Assembly (NCBI GenBank): GCA_963763475.1
Contig: CAVXOR010000002.1
Location: forward strand, 620,001-684,000
Reading direction: 5' to 3'
Source of the DNA: AC-32 sp963763475
GTDB taxonomy: Bacteria; Actinomycetota; Thermoleophilia; Gaiellales; Gaiellaceae
Length of the DNA stretch: 64,000 nt
The position numbers and the translations under genes were made by a program. The notes beneath the pieces are model-generated. The model saw nothing but the letters and a program-made list of their open reading frames with translations. It was not told the DNA's origin and searched no databases. This document shows positions 53,858 through 62,675 of this stretch, piece after piece (position 1 is the first letter of the stretch; each line of letters opens with the position of its first letter).

Positions 53858-54928
53858 GTGTCATTGCAGGAACGAACCGAGGCGCGGCCGCCCGAGTCCC
53901 GTGATTCCTCCGCGGTGCGGCTGCGCGGATTGCGCAAGGCCTACGGCGACGTGGTCGCGGTCGACGGCGTCAACCTGGAGATCGCCGAGGGCGAGTTCTT
54001 CACCTTGCTCGGGCCCTCCGGCTCGGGCAAGACCACGACGCTGCGCCTGATCGCGGGGTTCGAGCGGCCCGATGCAGGCACGGTCGAGCTCGCAGGACGA
54101 GACGTCTCGAACGTGCCGCCGTACGCGCGCGACGTGAACACGGTCTTCCAGGACTATGCGCTCTTCCCGCACATGACCGTCGCCGAGAACGTCGCCTACG
54201 GGCTGCGCGTGAAGGGCGTCCCGCGCCGCGACCGCGACGGGCGGGTCGAGGACGTGCTGCGGCGGATGCGACTGCCGGGCGTGGGCGGGCGCAAGCCGGC
54301 TCAGCTCTCCGGCGGCCAGCGCCAGCGGGTCGCGCTCGCGCGCGCGCTCGTCAACCGCCCCGACGTGCTGCTGCTCGACGAGCCACTCGGCGCGCTCGAC
54401 CTGAAGCTGCGCCAGGAGATGCAGCTCTTCCTCAAGAGCCTGCAGCAGGATCTCGGGATCACGTTCGTCTACGTCACGCACGACCAGGACGAGGCGCTCA
54501 CGATGAGCGACCGACTGGCCGTCTTCAACGACGGCCGGATCGAGCAGCTCGGGACTCCCGCCGAGGTCTACGAGCGCCCGCAGAGCGCGTTCGTGGCCGG
54601 CTTCGTCGGCGTCTCGAACGAGCTCGAGCGCGACGGCCGGCGCTACGCGGTCCGGCCGGAGAAGATTCATCTGAGCGACGCGGGCTCGGCCCCGGCGGCG
54701 GGCATGCACGTCGAGCCGGGCCGGATCCGCGACGTCGTGTACGCCGGGATGGTGACCCGCTTCATCGTCGAGCTCGACCGCGGCGGGGAGCTTCAGGTCG
54801 TCCGGCAGAACCTCGAGACCTCGTCGGCCGAGGCGCTCGACGCCAGGGGCCGCGCGGTCCGCCTCGAGTGGCGCCCAGAACACCAGCTCGAGATCGACAA
54901 CCCGGGGGAAACGGAAGGAGAGCGATGA
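53858..54928 (+). CDS. potA: Spermidine/putrescine-type ABC transporter ATP-binding protein (cluster 1)
   Basis: A 356-residue ATPase. Walker A GPSGSGKTTTL (about 52-62), Q-loop VFQDYALFPHMTV, signature QLSGGQRQRVALARAL, Walker B VLLLDEPLGALD, His-switch YVTHDQDEAL, and a C-terminal TOBE regulatory domain (YAVRPEKIHLSD...GRIRDVVYAGMV). Energises polyamine or related uptake. GTG start; the stop overlaps the binding-protein gene (ATGA). First gene of a potA-potD-potB-potC-aldehyde dehydrogenase operon. Confidence 0.92.
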   Translation: MSLQERTEARPPESRDSSAVRLRGLRKAYGDVVAVDGVNLEIAEGEFFTLLGPSGSGKTTTLRLIAGFERPDAGTVELAGRDVSNVPPYARDVNTVFQDYALFPHMTVAENVAYGLRVKGVPRRDRDGRVEDVLRRMRLPGVGGRKPAQLSGGQRQRVALARALVNRPDVLLLDEPLGALDLKLRQEMQLFLKSLQQDLGITFVYVTHDQDEALTMSDRLAVFNDGRIEQLGTPAEVYERPQSAFVAGFVGVSNELERDGRRYAVRPEKIHLSDAGSAPAAGMHVEPGRIRDVVYAGMVTRFIVELDRGGELQVVRQNLETSSAEALDARGRAVRLEWRPEHQLEIDNPGETEGER

Positions 54929-56133
54929 AGAAGCAGTCCTGGAGGGCCGTCGGCTGGACCGCGGCCGCACTGGTCGTCGGTGCCCTTGCGGTCGTGGCGA
55001 CAGGGTGTGGCGGCAGCAGTGACAGCAGCAGCAGCGGCGGCGGCGAGGCGAGCACGGAGATCGACGGCCTCGGGTCGTCCCTCGACGAGATCAAGCAGAA
55101 GGCCCGCGACGAGGGCCAGGTCGACCTCGTCATCTGGGCCGGCTACGCCGACAAGGCGTGGGCGAGCACGTTCACGAAGCAGACCGGCTGCAAGGTCGTG
55201 ACCAAGGACGGCGGCACGTCCGACGACATGATCGACCTGATCTCGACCGGTCAGTACGACGGCGTCTCGGCCTCCGGCAACGCCAGCGTGCGCCTAATGA
55301 AGCGCGGGGACGTCGCGGCGGTCAACACCGACCTGATCCCCAACTACGCAGACGTGGCAACCGGGCTCAAGAACCAGGACTACAACTCGCTGGACGGGCA
55401 GGCCTACGGCGTTCCCCACGGCCGCGGGCCGAACCTGCTGATGTGGCGGAGCGACGTCGTCAGCCCGGCGCCGACGAGCTGGTCGGCCGTCTGGAATCCC
55501 AGCCCGACCGTGAAGAAGAAGATCTCGATCTACGACGACTCGATCTTCATCGCGGACGCCGCCCTGTACCTGAAGGCGACGAAGCCCGACCTCGGGATCG
55601 ACAATCCCTACCAGCTGAACGACGAGCAGTTCACGGCGGCCACCGACCTGCTGAAGCAGCTGAAGCCGAATGTCGGCGAGTGGTGGGCCGACTACGCGAA
55701 GCAGATCCAGTCGTACGCGAACAAGGACGTCGTGATCGGGACGACGTGGCCGTACATGGAGAACATCCTCAAGGCCGACAAGAAGCCGGTGACCGCGATC
55801 AAGCCGAAGGAAGGCACGACCGGCTGGTCGGACACCTGGATGATCTACTCCAAGGCCGCCCACCCGAACTGCATGTACCTCTGGATGAACTACATCATCT
55901 CGCCGCAGGCGAACGCGAAGGTCGCCGAGTCGTTCGGCGAGGCGCCTTCCAACCCGAAGGCGTGCAGCTACACGACCGACAAGAACTTCTGCACGGCGTT
56001 GCACGCCAACGACGAGGGCTACTGGAAGGACATCTACTACTGGACGACTCCCACCGCCGACTGCGGCGGCAAGGGAGGCACCTGCAAGACGCAGCAGGAC
56101 TGGGTGAACGCCTGGACGGAGATCCGGGGCTGA
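54925..56133 (+). CDS. potD: Polyamine-type solute-binding lipoprotein (cluster 1)
   Basis: A 402-residue family-1 binding protein. Signal peptide with lipobox ending ATGC (about residue 28), then a Ser/Gly linker and the mature domain: VDLVIWAGYADKAWASTFTKQTGCKVVTKDGGTSDDM, GVPHGRGPNLLMWRSDVV, QSYANKDVVIGTTWPYMENIL. Delivers ligand to the PotB/PotC permease encoded next. Spermidine/putrescine is the family guess, not proved. Several Cys in the C-terminal part could form disulfides. ATG 54925 overlaps the potA stop. Confidence 0.88.
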   Translation: MKKQSWRAVGWTAAALVVGALAVVATGCGGSSDSSSSGGGEASTEIDGLGSSLDEIKQKARDEGQVDLVIWAGYADKAWASTFTKQTGCKVVTKDGGTSDDMIDLISTGQYDGVSASGNASVRLMKRGDVAAVNTDLIPNYADVATGLKNQDYNSLDGQAYGVPHGRGPNLLMWRSDVVSPAPTSWSAVWNPSPTVKKKISIYDDSIFIADAALYLKATKPDLGIDNPYQLNDEQFTAATDLLKQLKPNVGEWWADYAKQIQSYANKDVVIGTTWPYMENILKADKKPVTAIKPKEGTTGWSDTWMIYSKAAHPNCMYLWMNYIISPQANAKVAESFGEAPSNPKACSYTTDKNFCTALHANDEGYWKDIYYWTTPTADCGGKGGTCKTQQDWVNAWTEIRG

Positions 56134-56152
56134 CGAGCCGCCCCGCCTCGCC

Positions 56153-57049
56153 GTGACCTCGGTCGCCTACGACGAGCCGTCGCCCCGGGAATCCCTGGGG
56201 CGGCGGCTCTCGAGGTTCTTCTACCGTCATCCACGGCTGAGCCTCGCGCTGCTGCTCGCGGTGCCGATCGCGTGGCTCGTCGTCGTCTACCTCGGCTCGC
56301 TGGTCGTCCTGTTGCTGGCCGCGGTCTGGAACGTCGACCCGTTCACGTCGAAGGTCGTCCACACCTACACGCTCGACAACTTCCGCCGGATCATCGACGA
56401 GCCGGTGTACCGCGACGTGGCCTGGCGGACGATCCGGATGGCCGGCCTCGTGACGGTCGCGGACGCCGTGCTCGCGTTCCCGATCGCGTACTACATGGCG
56501 CGGGTCGCCTCGCCGCGGACGCGGAACCTGCTCGTCGTCGCGGTGCTGATGCCGCTGTGGGCGAGCTATCTCGTCAAGGCGTACGCGTGGCGGACGATCC
56601 TCTCGGGAGCCGGGGTGCTGAACTGGGTGCTCGAGCCGCTCGGGCTCTCGTTCCAGGGCTACTCGGAGGTCGGCCTCTGGCTCGTCTTCACGTACCTGTG
56701 GCTGCCGTTCATGATCCTGCCGATCTACGCGGGGCTCGAGCGGATCCCCGATTCGCTGCTCGAGGCCTCGGCCGACCTCGGTGGGCGCTCGCTGCGGACG
56801 TTCCGGCGTGTGACGCTGCCGCTCGCCTTCCCGGCCGTCGTGGCCGGCTCGATCTTCACCTTCTCGCTCACGCTCGGGGACTACATCGCGCCGAAGCTGA
56901 TCACGAGCCAGCAGTTCATCGGGACGCTGATCTACGACAACCACGGCACGAACCTGCCGGTCGCGGCCGCATTCACGCTCGTCCCGATCGTCGTGATGGT
57001 CGTCTACCTGCTGGTCGCGCGGCGGCTGCACGCGTTCGAGGCGCTCTGA
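56153..57049 (+). CDS. potB: ABC transporter permease PotB-like (cluster 1)
   Basis: A 298-residue permease with six predicted helices; LLLAVPIAWLVVVYLGSLVVLLL opens it, and the EAA loop is EASADLGGRSLRTFRRVTLPLAFP (about residues 195-220), which contacts the ATPase. Typical of the binding-protein-dependent inner-membrane permease superfamily. GTG start 20 bases after the binding-protein gene; its stop overlaps potC (TGATG). Confidence 0.92.
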   Translation: MTSVAYDEPSPRESLGRRLSRFFYRHPRLSLALLLAVPIAWLVVVYLGSLVVLLLAAVWNVDPFTSKVVHTYTLDNFRRIIDEPVYRDVAWRTIRMAGLVTVADAVLAFPIAYYMARVASPRTRNLLVVAVLMPLWASYLVKAYAWRTILSGAGVLNWVLEPLGLSFQGYSEVGLWLVFTYLWLPFMILPIYAGLERIPDSLLEASADLGGRSLRTFRRVTLPLAFPAVVAGSIFTFSLTLGDYIAPKLITSQQFIGTLIYDNHGTNLPVAAAFTLVPIVVMVVYLLVARRLHAFEAL

Positions 57050-57849
57050 TGGTCGAGACGCGACTCACCCGCGTGCTTCTGCGCCTTGGTGCCGGCCTCA
57101 CGCTTGCGTTCATCTACCTGCCCCTGATCCTGATCGGGCTCTACGCCTTCAACGAGAGCGTCACCCAGAGCTGGCCGATCCAGGACTACACGACGAAGTG
57201 GTTCTCGATCGCCTACCACGACGAGGGAGTGCGTCAGGCGCTCTGGCTCTCCGTTCGCGCCGCGCTCGGCGCGACCGCCGTCGCGCTCGTGCTCGGGACG
57301 TTGACCTCGCTCGCCGTCTCGCGCTTCGACTTCTTCGGTCGCGACGCCATCTCGCTGGTCGTCATCCTCCCGATCGCACTGCCGGGGATCATCACCGGGC
57401 TCGCGCTCCGCACGACCTACTCGACGGTCGGAGTCGACTTCGGGCTCCTCACGATCATCGTCGGCCATGCGACCTTCTGCATCGTCGTGGTCTACAACAA
57501 CTCGCTCGCGCGCCTACGCCGCCTGGCCGGGTCGCTCGAGCAGGCGTCGTACGACCTCGGCGCCGATGCCTTCCAGACGTTCCGCTACGTGACCTTCCCG
57601 CAGATGCGGACGGCACTGCTGGCCGGAGGGCTGCTCGCCTTCGCACTCTCGTGGGACGAGGTCGTCGTGACGATCTTCACCGCTGGTGCGCAGCAGACGC
57701 TGCCGATCTGGATCTTCGCGAACCTCTTCCGGCCAGTCGAGCAGCCGGTCGTGAACGTCGTGGCGCTGTTCGTGATCGTCATGTCGCTGATCCCGGTCTG
57801 GATCGCGCAGCGGATGACGCAGGGGTCCGGGCTGACGCGAAGGCGGTAG
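57049..57849 (+). CDS. potC: ABC transporter permease PotC-like (cluster 1)
   Basis: A 266-residue permease: signal-like first helix (LGAGLTLAFIYLPLILIGLYAF), a substrate-side loop, and the EAA motif EQASYDLGADAFQTFRYVTFPQ. Six helices by hydropathy. Pairs with the PotB-like protein upstream; the start ATG overlaps its stop. Ends 32 bases before an aldehyde dehydrogenase gene in the same direction. Confidence 0.92.
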   Translation: MVETRLTRVLLRLGAGLTLAFIYLPLILIGLYAFNESVTQSWPIQDYTTKWFSIAYHDEGVRQALWLSVRAALGATAVALVLGTLTSLAVSRFDFFGRDAISLVVILPIALPGIITGLALRTTYSTVGVDFGLLTIIVGHATFCIVVVYNNSLARLRRLAGSLEQASYDLGADAFQTFRYVTFPQMRTALLAGGLLAFALSWDEVVVTIFTAGAQQTLPIWIFANLFRPVEQPVVNVVALFVIVMSLIPVWIAQRMTQGSGLTRRR

Positions 57850-57881
57850 GCTGGTCCGGAGTCCGACCGGGAGGGATCGCG

Positions 57882-59318
57882 ATGAGCGTGACGGTTTCGC
57901 AGCACAAGAACTTCGTCGGCGGCAAGTGGGTGGACGCGGTCGAGGGCGGCACGATGGAAGTGCTGAACCCCGCCACCGGAGAGACGATCGCCGAGGTCCC
58001 GCGCGGGACCCAGGCCGACGTCGACCGTGCCGTCGAGGCGGCCAAGCAGGCGCTGCCCGAGTGGCTCGAGACGACGCCACAGGAGCGCTCCGAGGCGCTA
58101 CTCAAGCTGGCGGCGGCGATCGAGGACAACGCCGAGGAGCTGGCCGAGCTCGAGTCGCAGAACGTCGGCAAGCCGCTGTCCTACGCGCGCGACGAGATGC
58201 CCGTCAGCGCCGACAACTTCCGCTTCTTCGCGGGCGCGGCCCGTCTGCTGGAGGGCAAGTCGGCCGGCGAGTACATGCGCGGCTACACCTCGATGATCCG
58301 CCGCGAGCCGCTGGGCATCGTCGGCGGGATCGCTCCCTGGAACTACCCGCTGATGATGGCCGTCTGGAAGATGGGCCCGGCGCTCGCGGCTGGCAACGTC
58401 CAGATCGTCAAGCCCTCCGAGCAGACGCCGCTGACGGCGCTGCGCTTCGCAGAGCTCGCCGCCGAGATTCTCCCGCCCGGTGTGCTGAACGTGATCACCG
58501 GCGACGGTGAGCCCGTCGGCGCGGGGATCGTGCGGCACCCGGACGTGCGCATGGTCTCGCTCACCGGTGACGTCGCGACCGGCAAGGAGATCGCCCGCAC
58601 GGCGGCGGACACGCTCAAGCGCGTGCACCTCGAGCTCGGCGGCAAGGCCCCGGTGCTCGTCTTCGACGACGCCGACCCAGCGGCCGTCGCGGAGGGCATC
58701 AAGATCGCCGGCTACTGGAACTCCGGGCAGGACTGCACGGCCGCCTCGCGCGTGGTCGCCGGGCCGAAGATCTACGACAAGCTGCTCGACGAGCTCGTGC
58801 CGGCGGTCGAGTCGCTGCACGTCGGCGACCCGGCCGAGGGCGACGAGATCGAGATGGGCCCCGTGATCTCGAAGGACCAGCAGGAGCGCGTGCTCGGCTT
58901 CCTCGACCGCGCCAAGGGCGCGAAGGTGCTGACCGGGGGAGGCACCAACGGCGACCGCGGCTTCTTCGTCAAGCCCACCGTGATTACCGATGTCGGCCAG
59001 GAGGACGAGATCGTTCAGCGTGAGGTCTTCGGGCCGGTCGTGACCGTGCAGCGCTTCGCCGACGACGACCAGGCGATCGCGTGGGCCAACGACGTGAATT
59101 ACGGCCTCGCGGCCTCGGTCTGGACTCGTGACGTCGGTCGCGCGCTGAACGCGGCGCGGAAGCTCCAGTTCGGGACGGTCTGGATCAACGACCACATCCC
59201 GCTGGTCTCGGAGATGCCGCACGGCGGCTACAAGCAGTCCGGCTACGGCAAGGACCTCAGCGCCTACTCGCTCGAGGACTACACGCAGCTCAAGCACGTG
59301 ATGGCCAAGATCGACTGA
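57882..59318 (+). CDS. Aldehyde dehydrogenase, gamma-aminobutyraldehyde/betaine-aldehyde type
   Basis: A 478-residue NAD(P)-dependent dehydrogenase: LNPATGETIAEVPRGT, PWNYPLMMAVWKMGPALAAGN, VSLTGDVATGKEIARTA, general base Glu in HLELGGKAPVLV, nucleophile Cys in NSGQDCTAASR, and the C-terminal EMPHGGYKQSGYGKDLS. That end is typical of the gamma-aminobutyraldehyde (PatD/Prr) subgroup, which oxidises 4-aminobutanal from putrescine. ATG with GGGAGGG upstream. Its position behind a polyamine transporter supports the role. Confidence 0.9.
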   Translation: MSVTVSQHKNFVGGKWVDAVEGGTMEVLNPATGETIAEVPRGTQADVDRAVEAAKQALPEWLETTPQERSEALLKLAAAIEDNAEELAELESQNVGKPLSYARDEMPVSADNFRFFAGAARLLEGKSAGEYMRGYTSMIRREPLGIVGGIAPWNYPLMMAVWKMGPALAAGNVQIVKPSEQTPLTALRFAELAAEILPPGVLNVITGDGEPVGAGIVRHPDVRMVSLTGDVATGKEIARTAADTLKRVHLELGGKAPVLVFDDADPAAVAEGIKIAGYWNSGQDCTAASRVVAGPKIYDKLLDELVPAVESLHVGDPAEGDEIEMGPVISKDQQERVLGFLDRAKGAKVLTGGGTNGDRGFFVKPTVITDVGQEDEIVQREVFGPVVTVQRFADDDQAIAWANDVNYGLAASVWTRDVGRALNAARKLQFGTVWINDHIPLVSEMPHGGYKQSGYGKDLSAYSLEDYTQLKHVMAKID

Positions 59319-59334
59319 GCTCGCCATCACCTCC

Positions 59335-59931
59335 TTGAACAGCCGGCACCGGCGGCCCGGAGAGACAGTGGTGCGGCGGGACGTCTGGCGCGGGACGCCG
59401 TTGGTCGCCTGGGGCGCCGTGGTCGTTCAGGACGATTCCGAGCTGCTCGCGCTCTACATGCCGGAAGGGAGCCCCTTGGGGTTCGCTTCCGACTTCTTCG
59501 GCGGGCCGCACCCCTGGAGTGGCAAGGAACGTTGGGAGGGCCACGGCGTCCTGCAGCTGCAGCGCCCGGGCGAGATGCACGCCGTGTGGGTCTTCTGGGC
59601 CGGCGCCGCGCGCGAGCTCGGGGCCTGGTACGTCAACCTCCAGGAGCCCTACCGGCGGAGCCGCTTCGGGTTCGACACACAGGATCTCGAGCTCGACATC
59701 GTGATCACCACTGACGGCGCGTGGCGGTTCAAGGACGACGAGAAGCTCGAGCGGTGGATCGAGCGCGGGCGCTGGACGCCCGACGAGGTCACGGCAATTC
59801 GTGCAGAGGGAAAGCGGGTCGCGAGGGACCTCGAGCTGGGCCGCCGCTGGTGGTCGGACGAGTGGGCAACGTGGCAACCTGACCCGGAGTGGCCGGAGCC
59901 GACCATCCCGGCGACGTGGCAACGGGCATGA
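59335..59931 (+). CDS. DUF402 domain protein
   Basis: A 198-residue protein: GETVVRRDVWRGTPLVAWGAVVVQDDSELLALYMPEG, then the core MHAVWVFWAGAARELGAWYVNLQEPYRRSRFGFDTQDLELDIVI, and a helical tail with WIERGRWTPDEVTAI and WATWQPDPEWP. DUF402 proteins include nucleoside-tri/diphosphate phosphatases (YtqD/Ntdp type) and tRNA-like hydrolases; the activity here is unknown. TTG start without a ribosome site; GTG 59368 with GGAGAG upstream is an alternative. Confidence 0.8.
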   Translation: MNSRHRRPGETVVRRDVWRGTPLVAWGAVVVQDDSELLALYMPEGSPLGFASDFFGGPHPWSGKERWEGHGVLQLQRPGEMHAVWVFWAGAARELGAWYVNLQEPYRRSRFGFDTQDLELDIVITTDGAWRFKDDEKLERWIERGRWTPDEVTAIRAEGKRVARDLELGRRWWSDEWATWQPDPEWPEPTIPATWQRA

Positions 59932-59961
59932 CCTGAACGCCCCACCTGACGGCGAGATCGA

Positions 59962-60978
59962 CTAGGCGCTCCAGATCACTTCGATCGGCCGGTTCAGACC
60001 GGGCAGCGGCAGGGTGCCGGCCTCGGCCTCGACTGCGGCGCGCGCCTTTCGGGAGAGTCGTGTCCAGGCGTCGACCCGCACGACGTGCTGTGCCCGCCGC
60101 CAGGTGCCGCGGAACTCGCCCTCGACGAGCAGCGCGCCCGGCCAGACGCGCGGCGTCCAGAGACGCTCGCGCTGATCCTTGCGCGGCACCAGCAGCTCCC
60201 GCTCGGCTCCGTCGAGCAGGAAGTACGCATCGCCGCTCGGCAGCAGCCGGGCGGGCGCGGCGGCCGTCTCGGCGGCGCGCATCGCCGGCTCGTCCTCGGC
60301 GAGCAGCCACTCCTCGCCGAGCGGCGAGCGAATCGGTAGCAGTGATCCCTCGAGCGAGGCGAAGGTCTCTGCGGCCGCCCGACGGGAGACGCCTGCCCAG
60401 CGGGCGAACCCGTCGGCCGTCGTGGGCCCGAAGACGTGGAGGTAGCGCCGAGCCAGCTCGCGGCGAGCATCGGCCGGCGCGATCTTCGGGGCGGCGACCG
60501 TCCAGACCTGCGGCGCCCGCGCGCCCTCCCAGCGGATCGCGACCGTGCCGGTGGTCGTGGCGTACCTCATCGAGTTGCCGATCCCGATCTCGCGCCCGAC
60601 CTCGCGGTCCGTCAGCCGCCTGCCGGCGAGCCCGGCGTGCAGCCGCTCGGCCATGCGCTCGGCTCGCTCTCGTCCCTTGCCGCTCTCCGGATGCCTGCCG
60701 ACGGAGAAGAAGGCGAAGTCGCGTTTCGGCACGACGTACGTGCTGAAGCGAGGCCCCCACAGCTGGGCGAGGGAGGGGTGCTCCCAGGTCGACGGCTCGA
60801 CTCCCTCGACGCGCGCGTGCAGCGAGAGCAGCGCGGCTCGCGGCATGCTGTCCTGCAGGCCGGCCCAGGCGGCGGTGCGGATCGAATCCGCGCCCATCGG
60901 CAGGCGTTCGTCAAGCGCGCCGACCCGCCGGCGGTAGGCCAGGATCTGCCGCCGAGTGACCCTGAGTCGCGTTTGCAC
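59962..60978 (-). CDS. Winged-helix DNA-binding domain (AlkZ/HTH_42-like) protein
   Basis: About 338 residues: TRRQILAYRRRVGALDERL, AWAGLQDSMPRAALLSLHARV, LWGPRFSTYVVPKRDFAFFSVGRHPES and the C-terminal LLPSGDAYFLLDGAERELLV, LWTPRVWPGALLVEGEFRGTWRR. These are typical of the actinobacterial winged-helix family that includes the DNA-crosslink glycosylase AlkZ and AlkX. DNA repair is a family inference. GTG start 60978; divergent from the Lrp-like gene, 72 bases apart. Confidence 0.8.
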   Translation of the reverse strand: MQTRLRVTRRQILAYRRRVGALDERLPMGADSIRTAAWAGLQDSMPRAALLSLHARVEGVEPSTWEHPSLAQLWGPRFSTYVVPKRDFAFFSVGRHPESGKGRERAERMAERLHAGLAGRRLTDREVGREIGIGNSMRYATTTGTVAIRWEGARAPQVWTVAAPKIAPADARRELARRYLHVFGPTTADGFARWAGVSRRAAAETFASLEGSLLPIRSPLGEEWLLAEDEPAMRAAETAAAPARLLPSGDAYFLLDGAERELLVPRKDQRERLWTPRVWPGALLVEGEFRGTWRRAQHVVRVDAWTRLSRKARAAVEAEAGTLPLPGLNRPIEVIWSA

Positions 60979-61050
60979 GGGCCGGATTCTGCATGCGAAC
61001 GCGCTTCCCGGTTGCGTGATGCGAGGGAAACCTGGTAGGAAGACCTCGCA

Positions 61051-61575
61051 TTGCGCAGACCTGAGCGACGCGAGCGGCGGCGGGGGGCAGTCAGCGCTGC
61101 GCCGCACCTCGACCGGATCGACCAGCGGCTGATCGAGGCGCTGCAGAAGAACGGCCGCGAGCCGTTCCGCCGCATCGCCGCTGAGGTGGGAGTCTCCGAG
61201 GCGACGATCCGCGCGCGCTACCAGCGGCTCTGCGAGGACAACATCCTTCAGGTCACCGGCGTGACCAACCCGCTCGGGCTCGGCTTCGAGGCGATCGCGA
61301 TGGTCGGCATCCGCACGGGCGGCGCGCCCGAGCCGGTAGCCGACGCGATCTCCCAGTGGGACGAGGCGGGCTACGTCGTGATCACGGCCGGGCAGTTCGA
61401 CATCCTCGTCGAGCTCGTCTGCGCGGACCGGCGGCAGCTGCTCGACGTCACCAACCGGATGCGCGAGCTCGACGGCGTCGTCTCGACCGAGAGCTTCCTC
61501 TACCTCGAACTCTGGAAGCAGCTCTACGACTGGGGCGCTCGCGTCCACAACGGCGTGCGGGCGGGCACGGGCTGA
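61051..61575 (+). CDS. Lrp/AsnC-family transcriptional regulator
   Basis: A 174-residue regulator. After a basic N-terminal tail, the winged helix is RIDQRLIEALQKNGREPFRRIAAEVGVSEATIRARYQRL (about 23-60), followed by the RAM ligand-binding domain (FEAIAMVGIRTGG, ADAISQWDEAGYVVITAGQFDILVELVC). Lrp-type proteins respond to amino acids or amines. TTG start. Its stop overlaps the potA-like gene of cluster 2 (TGATG), so it probably regulates that transporter and possibly cluster 1. Confidence 0.85.
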   Translation: MRRPERRERRRGAVSAAPHLDRIDQRLIEALQKNGREPFRRIAAEVGVSEATIRARYQRLCEDNILQVTGVTNPLGLGFEAIAMVGIRTGGAPEPVADAISQWDEAGYVVITAGQFDILVELVCADRRQLLDVTNRMRELDGVVSTESFLYLELWKQLYDWGARVHNGVRAGTG

Positions 61576-62675
61576 TGGCGGTCACCGAGCAGCCCCAGGC
61601 GACGCATTCCGCGGGCACGGCCGACGTCCGCCTCGACCACGTGACCAAGCGTTTCGACGACGTCACCGCCGTGGACGACCTCTCGCTCGAGATCGAGCAC
61701 GGCAGCTTCTTCGCGCTGCTGGGCCCCTCGGGCTGCGGCAAGACGACGACGCTGCGCATGATCGGCGGCTTCGAGGAGCCGACCGAAGGGACGATCTACC
61801 TCGGCGACGAACCGGTCAGCGGCAGGCCGCCGTACAAGCGCGACGTCAACACGGTCTTCCAGTCGTACGCGCTCTTCCCGCACCTGACGATCTTCGAGAA
61901 CGTCGCCTTCGGGCTGCGGCGGCGGGGCGTGCGCGGCAACGACGTCCGCGGGCGGGTCGAGTCGATCCTCGAGCTCGTCGGCCTGGCGGGGCTCGGCAAG
62001 CGCAAGCCGCGACAGCTCTCGGGCGGACAGCAGCAGCGCGTCGCGCTGGCGCGGGCGCTCGTGAACAAGCCGCGCGTCCTGCTGCTCGACGAGCCGCTCG
62101 GGGCGCTCGACTTGAAGCTGCGCAAGCAGATGCAGCTCGAGCTGAAGGCGATCCAGCACGACGTCGGGATCACGTTCGTCCACGTCACGCACGACCAGGA
62201 GGAGGCGATGACGATGGCGGACCGGATCGCGATCATGAACGCCGGCAGGATCGAGCAGCTGGGCACGCCGTCGGACCTCTACGAGGATCCACAGACGGCA
62301 TTCGTGGCGAGCTTCCTCGGGATCTCCAACCTGCTCGAGGGAACCGTCGCCGGCCCGGGGCGCGTGCGGCTCGGCGATGGCACCGAGGTGCGCGTCCCGG
62401 AGTCGACGCTGAACGGCCGCAACGGCAAGGTGGCGGTCGGCGTCCGCCCGGAGAAGATCCGGCTCGGCCACGCCGAGGAGAACCGGCTGACCGGCCGCCT
62501 GCTCGAGACGGCCTACGTCGGCGTCGCCACCCAGTACGTGCTCGAGACGCGAGCCGGCAACGTCAGCGTCTACGTCCAGAACAGCGAGCCCGGCGCGGCC
62601 GAGCAGGCGCCGAGCGAGATCTCGTGGAGCCCTGACTCCACGTTCGTCGTCGATTCCACGGAGGGAGCCGAATGA
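61575..62675 (+). CDS. potA: Spermidine/putrescine-type ABC ATP-binding protein (cluster 2)
   Basis: A 366-residue ATPase: Walker A GPSGCGKTTTLRM (about 47-59), VFQSYALFPHLTIFENV, signature QLSGGQQQRVALARAL, Walker B VLLLDEPLGALDLKLR, HVTHDQEEAM and a TOBE domain with VGVRPEKIRLG and LLETAYVGVATQYVL. Same organisation as the cluster 1 ATPase. ATG overlaps the Lrp stop; 4-base overlap with the following binding-protein gene. Confidence 0.92.
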   Translation: MAVTEQPQATHSAGTADVRLDHVTKRFDDVTAVDDLSLEIEHGSFFALLGPSGCGKTTTLRMIGGFEEPTEGTIYLGDEPVSGRPPYKRDVNTVFQSYALFPHLTIFENVAFGLRRRGVRGNDVRGRVESILELVGLAGLGKRKPRQLSGGQQQRVALARALVNKPRVLLLDEPLGALDLKLRKQMQLELKAIQHDVGITFVHVTHDQEEAMTMADRIAIMNAGRIEQLGTPSDLYEDPQTAFVASFLGISNLLEGTVAGPGRVRLGDGTEVRVPESTLNGRNGKVAVGVRPEKIRLGHAEENRLTGRLLETAYVGVATQYVLETRAGNVSVYVQNSEPGAAEQAPSEISWSPDSTFVVDSTEGAE